Shown: positions 6,827-13,910 of the stretch, one piece after another
Numbering within the stretch: position 1 is the first letter of the stretch
Layout of the letters: every line of letters begins with the position of its first letter
Source: an uncultured Clostridia bacterium
Lineage (GTDB): Bacteria; Bacillota; Clostridia; Lachnospirales; Bianqueaceae
Direction: 5' to 3'
DNA length: 18,437 nt
Assembly: GCA_937892735.1 (NCBI GenBank)
Contig: CALBGL010000044.1
Location: forward strand, 1 to 18,437
The notes under the pieces: model-generated
What the model was told of the DNA's origin: nothing
The model's input: only the letters and a program-made list of their open reading frames with translations
Database searches by the model: none
Position numbers and translations under genes: made by a program

Positions 6827-8296
6827 TTATACGCCCAGCAACATGAATTGGGCGAGGGACGAGACACCGAAAAGTATGGAAGTCCCCAGGAAAACCCGGC
6901 GGGGCCATCCCCGCGCGTGTTCCAGGTAAAGACCCAGACCCACGATACCGACAAAGAGTGTAGGCACCATATAACGATAACTCTGGGTACAGACATGGGG
7001 ATAGGAATAGCAAAAGATGATAAATGACAGGAAAACCAATCCATAAGTGCCCCATAGAGTGATACGCGCAGATACGCTGAGGCGGGAACGCCACATGTAC
7101 CGGATCATTCCATACAGAGAATAGGCGACAAGAACAATATTCGACCAGAATAACAGGAAAGAGGCAGAGTAGATGGAATCCTGGTAGCGCGTCAGCGTCT
7201 GCTCCTCAAATACGGAGGATTTCAACAGAGCCAGGAAGATGTTGTGTTCCAGATAGGTGGCTCCATTTTCTCCATAAGAAATATAAAGATACTGGAACTG
7301 TTCCGGAGAGAGATCAAAGAGTCTCGACCAGAAGGAGTAGGTATCTCCCAGGTACTGGCTGCTTTCTGTAGAGAGGGCTGGCACATAGGTCAGAGGCATC
7401 TCGAATAGAAGATAGCAGCGGATATACCACCATAGACCCAGCGGCAGGCAAATCAGTGCAAATACAAGAAACTGGGGCAGAAGCGTCTTTGTCCAACGCG
7501 GCGTATGCAGCAGTTTCCACAGGAACACGAGCGCTGTCGCGGGCGCCAGATAGGCCACTGATAATTTGGTGGACATGCCCAGACCGATAGAAAGAGCCAG
7601 TATCACGATGTTCTTAAAGCAGGGCTTCTGACTCCAGCGCAGGGTATAGAGCATGGTAAGCAGCATGAAGAGAATCGATAACATGTCGTTATTGATGCTG
7701 CCGGCCAGAAAGATCATGTAAGGATGCAAGCAAAAGACAGCCAGCGGCAAAAGCAGGGAAAGCCCCTGAAAGGATAGCTCCCGCAACAGCCGGTACATCA
7801 GAATCATGCAGGCGGAAGAATAAAATAACGTCAGAATCTGAATGCTCTTCCAGCTTTGTTCCCAGGAAGCGCCCAGGAGTCGGTTCAGCGATACCCATAA
7901 TGCGGACAGGATATGGTGAAGCGGCGGATGATAAAACTGAAACTCCTGCCTGGGATCAAAATCCGGCAGATGTCCGTAGGTATAGAGATACCGAATATAA
8001 CCTGCATGACCATTGGTACTGTCGGTAAAACTATGCACATCGTGTTGACGGGTTCCGATCCCGGTATATAGGACATAAACGAGTTTTAAAAGGAAACCGG
8101 CGGCAAGGATGAGAATGACCCATTTTTCCTCCTGCGCCACATCTTTTGCCAGAATCCAGCACAGTCCCATGGTCAGAATGCTGAAACCGGCGACCGAGAC
8201 GAGGACGGGAGAGACAATCCCTGTGATGACCAGAATCCAGCCGATCATCACAGCCAACAACAGCCCCAGCCAGGGAAGCCCTTTATTTCGACTCAT
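6827..8296 (-). CDS. GT-C fold membrane glycosyltransferase, GT39/ArnT-like
   Basis: A 489-residue polytopic membrane protein with about 11-13 hydrophobic segments from residue 8 to the C-terminus. It has features of polyprenyl-phosphate-sugar-dependent glycosyltransferases: an acidic residue in the first outside loop (RQHDVHSF, Asp86) and the HPPL motif in EFQFYHPPLHHILSALW (118-134). A long outside loop at about 300-370 follows mid-protein. It would move a sugar from an undecaprenyl-phosphate carrier onto an acceptor at the outer face of the membrane; donor and acceptor are unknown. Its ATG lies inside the end of the flavoprotein gene (14-base overlap) without a clear ribosome site, implying translational coupling. 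The next gene follows after 21 bases. Confidence 0.82.
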   Translation of the reverse strand: MSRNKGLPWLGLLLAVMIGWILVITGIVSPVLVSVAGFSILTMGLCWILAKDVAQEEKWVILILAAGFLLKLVYVLYTGIGTRQHDVHSFTDSTNGHAGYIRYLYTYGHLPDFDPRQEFQFYHPPLHHILSALWVSLNRLLGASWEQSWKSIQILTLFYSSACMILMYRLLRELSFQGLSLLLPLAVFCLHPYMIFLAGSINNDMLSILFMLLTMLYTLRWSQKPCFKNIVILALSIGLGMSTKLSVAYLAPATALVFLWKLLHTPRWTKTLLPQFLVFALICLPLGLWWYIRCYLLFEMPLTYVPALSTESSQYLGDTYSFWSRLFDLSPEQFQYLYISYGENGATYLEHNIFLALLKSSVFEEQTLTRYQDSIYSASFLLFWSNIVLVAYSLYGMIRYMWRSRLSVSARITLWGTYGLVFLSFIIFCYSYPHVCTQSYRYMVPTLFVGIVGLGLYLEHARGWPRRVFLGTSILFGVSSLAQFMLLGV

Positions 8297-9842
8297 GATA
8301 GGACTTTTCGGTGTTCACATTCCAGATCCTGGAATGATCCGTGCTGCCAGAGAGCAGGCAATCTACGGCCTCCATCGCGCTCAGCATGGAATGATCCATA
8401 TTGTTATACCGATGCTGGCCATTGCGGCCGACACAATACAGGTTTGGATATGTATCCAGATACTGAATCAGCGTATGAATCTCACTATAGGTATCAAAAT
8501 AAGCGGGATATGCTTTTTTCACCTTTTCGCGGTGGGCATCCATCACGTCATCCGCGCTGCCTAAGATCCCCATGGAAACCAGCTCCTTGGCGGCCAATTG
8601 GATGCATTCCTGGTCGGACAGATTCCAGAAGGCGTCGTTTTCCTGACAAAAATATTCCAAACCGATCCAGACCGAATGTTCAGGATCTTTTACCATATAG
8701 GGAGACCAGTTGTTGAAGATCTGTATCCGTCCCAGTTTTACATGCGTTTCCTGTACGTAGATCCAGCAATCGGGTACGATATTGCCGAGCGTGGGAATCG
8801 AAGTTTCGTTGACGAGGCGCAAACGGGGAACCAGTAAACCTACGGTGACAAAGTCTCGATAGGGCAGGCCCTGGGCGATTCTCCGCACATCCTGGGGTAC
8901 TTCTGCCTCGGACATATCCGCCACCAGATCCTTTAAGGGCATCGAGGAGAAGAAGTAGTCTCCCTCGAAGGTCTTGGGACCATCGGGTGTATCACAGACA
9001 ACAGAGGTGACGCGTCCATCCTGAGTGTGGATCCGGGTGACTTTGTGATGAAGACAGAGCGATGCGCCCAGTTCTTCCGCCTCCTGTGCTACCTGCTCCC
9101 AGAGCTGTCCCGGTCCATATTTAGGGTACCAGAATTGTTCGATGAGAGACGTTTCGGTCTGCGCATTGTCGGAATGACCCCATGCTTTCCGGGCAATGTC
9201 TTTTAACATGGCCACGATAGAGAGTCCCTTGACTCGCTGAGCCCCCCAGTCGGCGGAGATTTCCTTGGGATGCCGGCCCCATACCTTAGCCGTATAATCT
9301 TCAAAGAACATACTGTAAAGCGTTTTGCCGAAGCGGTTGATGTAAAAATTCTCCAGGGAATCTTCCGGACGCTTGAGAAGCAGTGAACGCAGGTAGCTGA
9401 AACCTACTTTCAGGGTGCGGAAGAATCCCAGATTCTGAAGTGTCTGCCATTTCAGGCGCACGGGATAATCGAAGAATTTCTTGAGATAATAGATACGGGA
9501 AATGCGATGGCGTACCAGCATGACCCGGTCGGCCGTATCAGGGTTAGGTCCGCCTGGCGCGAGCGGCGATTCGCGATGCAGCAGGCGGTCATCCATACTG
9601 GGAGTCCCCTGCAGCGGCATGCGTGCCTTCCACCAGTCCATGACCCGATTATCCTTTGAGAAGAAGCGATGACCGCCGATATCCATTCGATTGCCGTGGT
9701 ACTGTACCGTGCGGGAAATGCCGCCGATAGCGCCGCTCTCCTCTAAAATCGTTATATCGTATTGATCCGGCGCTTTGCGTAATAATTCTAAAGCCACAGT
9801 CAATCCTGCCGGCCCCGCGCCGATAATGATCACTTTTTTCAT
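8283..9842 (-). CDS. FAD-dependent oxidoreductase/mutase, UDP-galactopyranose-mutase or protoporphyrinogen-oxidase-like
   Basis: A 519-residue cytosolic flavoprotein. The N-terminal dinucleotide fold is clear: KKVIIIGAGPAGLTVALELL (2-21) with GxGPxG at 8-13, ILEES with the ribose-binding Glu, then GGISRTVQYHGNRMDIGGHR (40-59). The C-terminal FAD motif reads CVGRNGQHRYNNMDHSM (470-486), like the GR...Y.NMDH signature of UDP-galactopyranose mutases. Databases often label such proteins protoporphyrinogen oxidase, but no heme gene is near. Next to a GT-C glycosyltransferase a role in sugar-nucleotide or lipid-sugar remodelling is more likely. The start at 9842 is chosen over one 16 codons earlier because AGAGGTGAGA precedes it and because the upstream codons overlap the promoter. 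First gene of the five-gene minus operon. Confidence 0.82.
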   Translation of the reverse strand: MKKVIIIGAGPAGLTVALELLRKAPDQYDITILEESGAIGGISRTVQYHGNRMDIGGHRFFSKDNRVMDWWKARMPLQGTPSMDDRLLHRESPLAPGGPNPDTADRVMLVRHRISRIYYLKKFFDYPVRLKWQTLQNLGFFRTLKVGFSYLRSLLLKRPEDSLENFYINRFGKTLYSMFFEDYTAKVWGRHPKEISADWGAQRVKGLSIVAMLKDIARKAWGHSDNAQTETSLIEQFWYPKYGPGQLWEQVAQEAEELGASLCLHHKVTRIHTQDGRVTSVVCDTPDGPKTFEGDYFFSSMPLKDLVADMSEAEVPQDVRRIAQGLPYRDFVTVGLLVPRLRLVNETSIPTLGNIVPDCWIYVQETHVKLGRIQIFNNWSPYMVKDPEHSVWIGLEYFCQENDAFWNLSDQECIQLAAKELVSMGILGSADDVMDAHREKVKKAYPAYFDTYSEIHTLIQYLDTYPNLYCVGRNGQHRYNNMDHSMLSAMEAVDCLLSGSTDHSRIWNVNTEKSYHESK

Positions 9843-9860
9843 ATGTCTCACCTCTTGGAT

Positions 9861-9889
9861 AGTATAACACACCCGAAGAATATTGTCCA
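9861..9889 (-). promoter_or_regulatory. Sigma-A promoter of the five-gene glycan cluster
   Basis: Reading the minus strand: -35 TGGACA (9889-9884), a 17-base spacer, then -10 TATACT (9866-9861) preceded by TGT, an extended -10. Transcription would start near 9854, directly at the ribosome site (9855-9846), giving an unusually short leader of about a dozen bases. It is back to back with the nnr promoter at 9941-9969. Confidence 0.75.
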
Positions 9890-9940
9890 TGAAAGGGAAA
9901 GAAAGTTACAGGAAATTCAAAAATGTTTCGAAGATATAAA

Positions 9941-9969
9941 TTGCGAAATAGGAGGCGCGGTGCTATACT
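9941..9969 (+). promoter_or_regulatory. Sigma-A promoter of the nnr-alr-mazF operon
   Basis: -35 TTGCGA (9941-9946), a 17-base spacer and -10 TATACT (9964-9969) with an upstream TGC, an extended -10. The predicted start near 9976 leaves about 16 bases before the nnr ATG, just enough for AAAGGAGGAG (9977-9986). About 50 bases separate its -35 from that of the divergent promoter. Confidence 0.75.
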
Positions 9970-9991
9970 GAATACAAAAGGAGGAGAGACT

Positions 9992-11467
9992 ATGCGGCAG
10001 GTTTTTGATGGAAAACAGATGCAACAGATGGACGGATGGGCCATTCATCAGCTGGGGATTCCGGGACGGATCCTGATGGAGAGGGCCGCGGAGGCATTGT
10101 GCCGGCGAGTCATGGAGGAATCGCCAGCGCGCGTGATCGTACTATGCGGAACAGGAAACAATGGAGGAGATGGTTTTGCCGCCGCCCGTCTTTTGTGGGA
10201 ACGCGGCGTCAAGGTTCGGGTATTTATTATAGGAAAGCAGGAGAAGCTGTCGGGAGCAGGAGATGCTGCGCATAATTTACGACGTCTGGCGGAATTCCCG
10301 ATTCCTGTGGTATGGGGCGTTCCAGAAAAGGAGGAAGCGGATTGCATAGTGGACGCGCTCTTTGGAACGGGTTTGGATCGTCCGATTGTGGGAGAAGCCG
10401 CCCGCGCCATCGCGTGGATGAACGCGCAGAAGGTTCCTGTCGTCGCAGCAGATATCCCCTCCGGGGTACACGCGGGCACGGGACAGGTGTTGGGATGCGC
10501 GGTGCAGGCTGCTCGTACGGTTACGTTCAGCCGCATGAAGTCGGGATTGTGCCTGTATCCGGGAAGAAGGCTGGCAGGCCGTGTGGATGTGGAGGATATC
10601 GGCATACCGAGTCCGAATCCGATCGAGGAAGAAGCATCCTCGTGGACGTTAGATGAGCAATCTGCCGGACAGATTTTGCCGCCGCGCCGGGCAGACAGTC
10701 ATAAGGGAACGTATGGCAAAGCCATGATTGTGGCGGGGAGCCCGGGAATGATGGGAGCGGCTGCTTTCACGGCATCCGCGGCATATCGTGTGGGCGCTGG
10801 TCTGGTGCGCTGCCTGATTCCGGAACAGGGGTCTGCGGCTATGACGGCTCGGGTGCCGGAAGCGGTACAGATCCTGTATCGCGAGGAAGAGACGCCCCTT
10901 CTGCCGGAGGATAGCACGGCGGTCCTCATCGGCCCGGGTCTTGGAAAAAACGAGGCATTGTTTCATCATTGTATGAAGAACGTGCCCCAGGAGACGCCGC
11001 TGGTAGTGGACGCGGATGGACTGAATCTATTAGCGAAACACCCGGAATGGGGACGGGCCGGGATGATTCTGACGCCACATATGGGAGAGGCTTCGCGTCT
11101 TTCCCATAAGCCGGTCGAAGAGCTCTATGAAGATCTGCCGCGCTCGGCGCAGGAACTCGCGCGGCAGTACCAGTCGATTGTTGTGCTGAAATGTGCCTCT
11201 ACCGTGACGGCGGATCCGGAGGGGCATGTGGCGATCAATACCACAGGGAATCCAGGGATGTCCACCGCCGGATCCGGGGATGTGCTGGCGGGCATTTTGA
11301 CAGGTCTCCTGGCGCAAGCTAAGGAATCGAATTGGCAGTTAGCGGCTCTGGGTGTTTGGCTTCATGGCCGCGCCGGAGATGAGGCCGCGGGGGAACGAGG
11401 ACTGTACGCACTGATGGCATCAGACATCCTGCATTTTTTACGTCCTGATTTTCTAATTCAGGAATAA
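9992..11467 (+). CDS. nnr: Bifunctional NAD(P)H-hydrate epimerase / ADP-dependent dehydratase
   Basis: A 491-residue cytosolic metabolite-repair enzyme that restores damaged NAD(P)HX to NAD(P)H. The N-terminal epimerase domain (about 1-215, YjeF-N fold) carries GTGNNGGDGF near 53-62. The C-terminal dehydratase domain (about 225-491, ribokinase-like) carries GSPGMMGAAAFTASAAYRVG, LTPHMGEASRL, and NPGMSTAGSGDVLAGILTGL with the catalytic Asp at about 430. Length is typical of the fused form. The start at 9992 is chosen because AAAGGAGGAG precedes it and the promoter -10 lies inside a longer reading from 9923. First gene of an operon with a GerS-like lipoprotein, alr and mazF; nnr next to alr or acpS is a common arrangement in Firmicutes. 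Confidence 0.93.
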   Translation: MRQVFDGKQMQQMDGWAIHQLGIPGRILMERAAEALCRRVMEESPARVIVLCGTGNNGGDGFAAARLLWERGVKVRVFIIGKQEKLSGAGDAAHNLRRLAEFPIPVVWGVPEKEEADCIVDALFGTGLDRPIVGEAARAIAWMNAQKVPVVAADIPSGVHAGTGQVLGCAVQAARTVTFSRMKSGLCLYPGRRLAGRVDVEDIGIPSPNPIEEEASSWTLDEQSAGQILPPRRADSHKGTYGKAMIVAGSPGMMGAAAFTASAAYRVGAGLVRCLIPEQGSAAMTARVPEAVQILYREEETPLLPEDSTAVLIGPGLGKNEALFHHCMKNVPQETPLVVDADGLNLLAKHPEWGRAGMILTPHMGEASRLSHKPVEELYEDLPRSAQELARQYQSIVVLKCASTVTADPEGHVAINTTGNPGMSTAGSGDVLAGILTGLLAQAKESNWQLAALGVWLHGRAGDEAAGERGLYALMASDILHFLRPDFLIQE

Positions 11468-11491
11468 TTATAGAGTGAATCGCGTATACTG
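11461..11491 (+). promoter_or_regulatory. Possible forespore-type (sigma-G/sigma-F-like) promoter before the GerS-like gene
   Basis: GGAATA (11461-11466) and TATACTG (11485-11491) are 18 bases apart. The first fits the GHATR -35 core of sigma-G promoters; the second matches CATHHTA at the central five of seven bases. No good sigma-A -35 is present at 17 bases. It overlaps the nnr stop codon. The match is suggestive only, but its position ahead of a spore-type lipoprotein gene makes it worth recording. Confidence 0.25.
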
Positions 11492-11519
11492 TAAGGAATC
11501 CCTATCATGAGGAAGTAGA

Positions 11520-12155
11520 ATGTGTCAGAATCATTCGTATTCATGGCCTCGGCCATTGGGTTTTGTACTGGCCGGATTGCTTCTCTTCGGCGGATGCGGA
11601 GGAGAGCGCAGTCCGGGGCCTATGACGGAGGCTGCGCTTTGGGAGTTCTGGTCCCAGCTTTCCAGCTATGAAGCCACTATCCAGATCACATTTTTTACGA
11701 ATCAAACTGGGAATACATATACCGTACGGCAGCAGGCACTCTCCTCCGGGCCCTATCGAATGGAGATCGTAGCGCCGGAGAACGTAAAAGGAGTCTTGAC
11801 ACTGTTTGACGGAGAAAAGACGATTCAGGAAGATCCCTCCATTGGTATGCGAGTAACGGCAGCGGAAACCCCCGTCCGGGATGCATTGTTTGTGTATTCC
11901 TTCTGGCAGCAGTATGCGCAGACAGCCTCTTCCTCATCGGATGAAAAGGAGTCCCAGGAGGAGTATATGTGGGAGATTCAGATGGAAGGTACGCATGAGA
12001 AATTGGATCATGCCAGGCTGTGGCTTGATGGTGAAACAGGCAGCCCGAAACGTATGGAAGTGTACGATCGGGAGAATCAGGTGTCCATTCAGATGGAATA
12101 TCTGGATTTTCAGCCGAATATGGACCTGGATCCGAGTATATTTACGATCACATAA
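11520..12155 (+). CDS. LolA-fold lipoprotein resembling GerS / YdcC
   Basis: A 211-residue predicted lipoprotein: hydrophobic segment at about 13-24, then LFGGC with Cys26, a slightly imperfect lipobox. The mature part has the beta-rich pattern of LolA-like carrier proteins (ATIQITFFTNQTGNTYTVRQ, YRMEIVAPENVKGVLTLFDG), ending in DFQPNMDLDPSIFTIT. The acidic Ser-rich stretch near 138-147 (SSSSDEKESQEE) is probably a loop. Family and place fit YdcC of Bacillus (upstream of alr) and GerS of Clostridioides difficile, a lipoprotein needed for spore cortex breakdown that sits beside alr2. So a sporulation or germination role is likely by synteny, not proven. GAGGAAG precedes the ATG. The gap to alr is 11 bases. 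Confidence 0.75.
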   Translation: MCQNHSYSWPRPLGFVLAGLLLFGGCGGERSPGPMTEAALWEFWSQLSSYEATIQITFFTNQTGNTYTVRQQALSSGPYRMEIVAPENVKGVLTLFDGEKTIQEDPSIGMRVTAAETPVRDALFVYSFWQQYAQTASSSSDEKESQEEYMWEIQMEGTHEKLDHARLWLDGETGSPKRMEVYDRENQVSIQMEYLDFQPNMDLDPSIFTIT

Positions 12156-12166
12156 AGGAGTATAGC

Positions 12167-13288
12167 ATGCAAGAAGAGAAACGTTACCGGGCGGCGGCCA
12201 TCATAGACCTGGCCGCCCTGGAATGGAATATAAATGAGATTAAAAAGCATTTGGCAAAGGGAGTATGCCTGATGGCCGTGGTAAAGGCTGATGCTTATGG
12301 GCACGGCTTTTCCGGTATGTACCCTACATTCAGGAAGTGCGGCGTCGATCAGTATGCTGTGGCGTTCTGGCAGGAGGGAGCACGGCTGCGGGAACAGGGG
12401 GTGACAGAACCGATTCTGATTCTGGGAGACACGATGGATGAGGAAATGACCGAAGTGGTACGCTATGATCTGATGCCGGCGATTTTTACCGAATCTATGG
12501 CCAGGGCGTACTCGGAGGCGGCGTGCCAGGCAGGAATCTGCGGCCGCGTACATATTAAGCTGGATACAGGGATGGGACGTATTGGATTTCCCTGTCGTGA
12601 AGAAGCCGTAGAGGCGATCCAGCGGATCGGGGAGCTTCCCGGAGTACAGCTGGAAGGGATCTTCAGTCATTTTGCCAGGGCAGATGAGACGGATAAGACC
12701 GAGGCAAGAAAGCAATACGAAAGATACGTATGGGTTCTTTCCATGCTGGAACACCGGGGAATACGGATTCCGGTGCGGCATATTGACAATAGCGCAGCGA
12801 TCATGGAGATGGAGAATACACAGCAATCCATGGTGCGTGCGGGAATTATCCTGTATGGACTGTATCCGTCTTCGGAGGTGGATCGGGATAGACTTTCCTT
12901 AAGGCCGGTACTGCGCTGGATCTCTCATGTATCTTATGTGAAGACGGTACCCGCAGGGACACCGATTGGCTACGGAGGGACATATGTGACGAGCATGCCT
13001 TCGGTCATTGCGACGATTCCTGTGGGATACGCGGATGGATATAGCCGCGGACTGTCGAATCGGGGCAAGGTACAGATTCGGGATCAGGAAGCTCCCATCC
13101 TGGGACGAGTTTGTATGGACCAATTCATGGTAGATGTGACGCATATTCCGAATGTACAGAGGGGAGATCCTGTCATCCTTCTGGGAGAAAGATTTGGAGC
13201 GGAACAGATGGCAGATCTTCTGGGAACGATCTCATACGAAGTGGTGTGCGACATTTCGGGACGTGTCCGGCGCATCTATCAAAATTAA
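12167..13288 (+). CDS. alr: Alanine racemase
   Basis: A 373-residue PLP enzyme that interconverts L- and D-alanine for peptidoglycan; in spore formers paralogues can also act on germinant amino acids. The PLP lysine is Lys40 in AVVKADAYGHG (37-47). The C-terminal domain supplies the catalytic tyrosine (about Tyr269, GYGGTYVT) and GRVCMDQFMVDVT. The substrate-region motifs KLDTGMGRIGF and GIFSHFARADETD are intact, as is the terminal YEVVCDISGRVRRIY. Length is normal. AAAGGAG lies eight bases before the ATG. It is co-transcribed with nnr and the GerS-like gene, and mazF follows after 118 bases, the same neighbour order as in many Firmicutes except that the antitoxin gene is missing. Confidence 0.95.
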   Translation: MQEEKRYRAAAIIDLAALEWNINEIKKHLAKGVCLMAVVKADAYGHGFSGMYPTFRKCGVDQYAVAFWQEGARLREQGVTEPILILGDTMDEEMTEVVRYDLMPAIFTESMARAYSEAACQAGICGRVHIKLDTGMGRIGFPCREEAVEAIQRIGELPGVQLEGIFSHFARADETDKTEARKQYERYVWVLSMLEHRGIRIPVRHIDNSAAIMEMENTQQSMVRAGIILYGLYPSSEVDRDRLSLRPVLRWISHVSYVKTVPAGTPIGYGGTYVTSMPSVIATIPVGYADGYSRGLSNRGKVQIRDQEAPILGRVCMDQFMVDVTHIPNVQRGDPVILLGERFGAEQMADLLGTISYEVVCDISGRVRRIYQN

Positions 13289-13378
13289 AATGCACAAAAA
13301 AGGCGGGTCCTGTATAAAATAAAGAAAGGACGGCCATACTGAAGGTGTGAGCAAAGACAAAAAGGAGTGGTACTACAT

Positions 13379-13417
13379 ATGGTACACGCAAACGGGGTGC
13401 AGAGTCATGGTTGTTAG
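13379..13417 (+). CDS. Possible 12-codon leader peptide overlapping the mazF start
   Basis: The only strong ribosome site before mazF (AAGGAG, 13362-13367) serves an ATG at 13379 in a different frame from mazF. It opens a 12-codon ORF (MVHANGVQSHGC) whose TAG ends at 13417, ten bases past the mazF ATG at 13407. mazF itself has only a weak site. This suggests that ribosomes reach mazF by coupling or reinitiation. The spacing from site to ATG (11 bases) is a little long and the peptide has no recognised homologue, so a chance ORF is possible. Confidence 0.35.
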   Translation: MVHANGVQSHGC

Positions 13418-13787
13418 AAGAGGCGATGTTTTCTACGCGGATTTGCGTCCGGTAGTGGGTTCAGAACAGGGCGGGATTCGTCCGGTAGTCATCTTGCAGA
13501 ATGATGTGGGAAATCGATATAGCCCGACGGTCATATGCGCGGCGATTACCTCTAAGATGAATAAGGCGAAGATGCCGACGCATGTGGAAGTCGTGGGCAG
13601 TCCGGATATGCTGGTGAAGGATTCGGTGATTCTTCTGGAGCAGATCCGCACGATTGATAAGAGACGATTGAAAGAATGTATTTGTCATCTGACCGACGCG
13701 GTCATGGAACGAGTCGATCATTGTCTTTTGGTCAGTGTAGGACTGGCAGACAACTGTCCTGCGACGGGAAATGCCGTGGGGCAATAG
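13407..13787 (+). CDS. mazF: MazF/EndoA-type endoribonuclease without adjacent antitoxin gene
   Basis: A 126-residue toxin-type RNase of the MazF/PemK family, which cuts single-stranded mRNA at short motifs. The opening MVVRRGDVFYADLRPVVGSE and GGIRPVVILQND match Bacillus NdoA/EndoA closely, and the active-site residues known there, Arg25 and Thr48, fall at the same numbers here. The start at 13407 is set by that homology; a GTG at 13347 would add 20 residues unlike the family. Only 118 bases lie between alr and this gene, too few for the roughly 80-95 residue antitoxin normally found in this slot. The enzyme looks intact, so either the antitoxin is elsewhere or the protein is held in check by weak, coupled translation. 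A terminator follows. Confidence 0.9.
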   Translation: MVVRRGDVFYADLRPVVGSEQGGIRPVVILQNDVGNRYSPTVICAAITSKMNKAKMPTHVEVVGSPDMLVKDSVILLEQIRTIDKRRLKECICHLTDAVMERVDHCLLVSVGLADNCPATGNAVGQ

Positions 13788-13817
13788 GGCATGCGGGCGT
13801 AATGGCTATCGTATAGG

Positions 13818-13855
13818 GAAGAGTCAGGTCACTTGTGAGATCTGGCTCTTCTTTT
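13818..13855 (+). terminator. Intrinsic terminator of the nnr-alr-mazF operon
   Basis: GAAGAGTCAGGTC (13818-13830) pairs with GATCTGGCTCTTC (13839-13851) in a 13-bp stem with two G-U pairs and an 8-base loop, followed by TTTT. There is no matching T-run for the minus strand, so it mainly serves the plus-strand operon. Confidence 0.85.
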
Positions 13856-13910
13856 GCTTGAAAGGGATATGCCCCCAATTCTCTGCCGGGATGGAGATGA
13901 CAGTCTTTTT

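Noticed and set aside
8283..9842. Heme-biosynthesis protoporphyrinogen oxidase
   Set aside because: The fold fits, but the C-terminal NMDH motif and the glycosyltransferase neighbour favour a sugar-related flavoenzyme; no heme gene is present.
9843..9890. Longer N-terminus for the FAD oxidoreductase
   Set aside because: The added codons overlap the operon promoter, and the dinucleotide-binding fold starts right after the 9842 methionine with a good ribosome site.
13289..13346. Separate promoter for mazF (TATAAA at 13313-13318)
   Set aside because: There is a -10-like sequence but no acceptable -35 at 16-18 bases, and the region is AT-rich by chance.
13347..13406. GTG start extending MazF by 20 residues, or a residual antitoxin there
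   Set aside because: The MazF family starts exactly at the 13407 methionine. The gap is too short for an antitoxin and shows no similarity to one in any frame.
13818..13855. Terminator acting for the LysR gene on the minus strand
   Set aside because: Read on the minus strand the hairpin is not followed by a T-run, so there is no support for termination in that direction.
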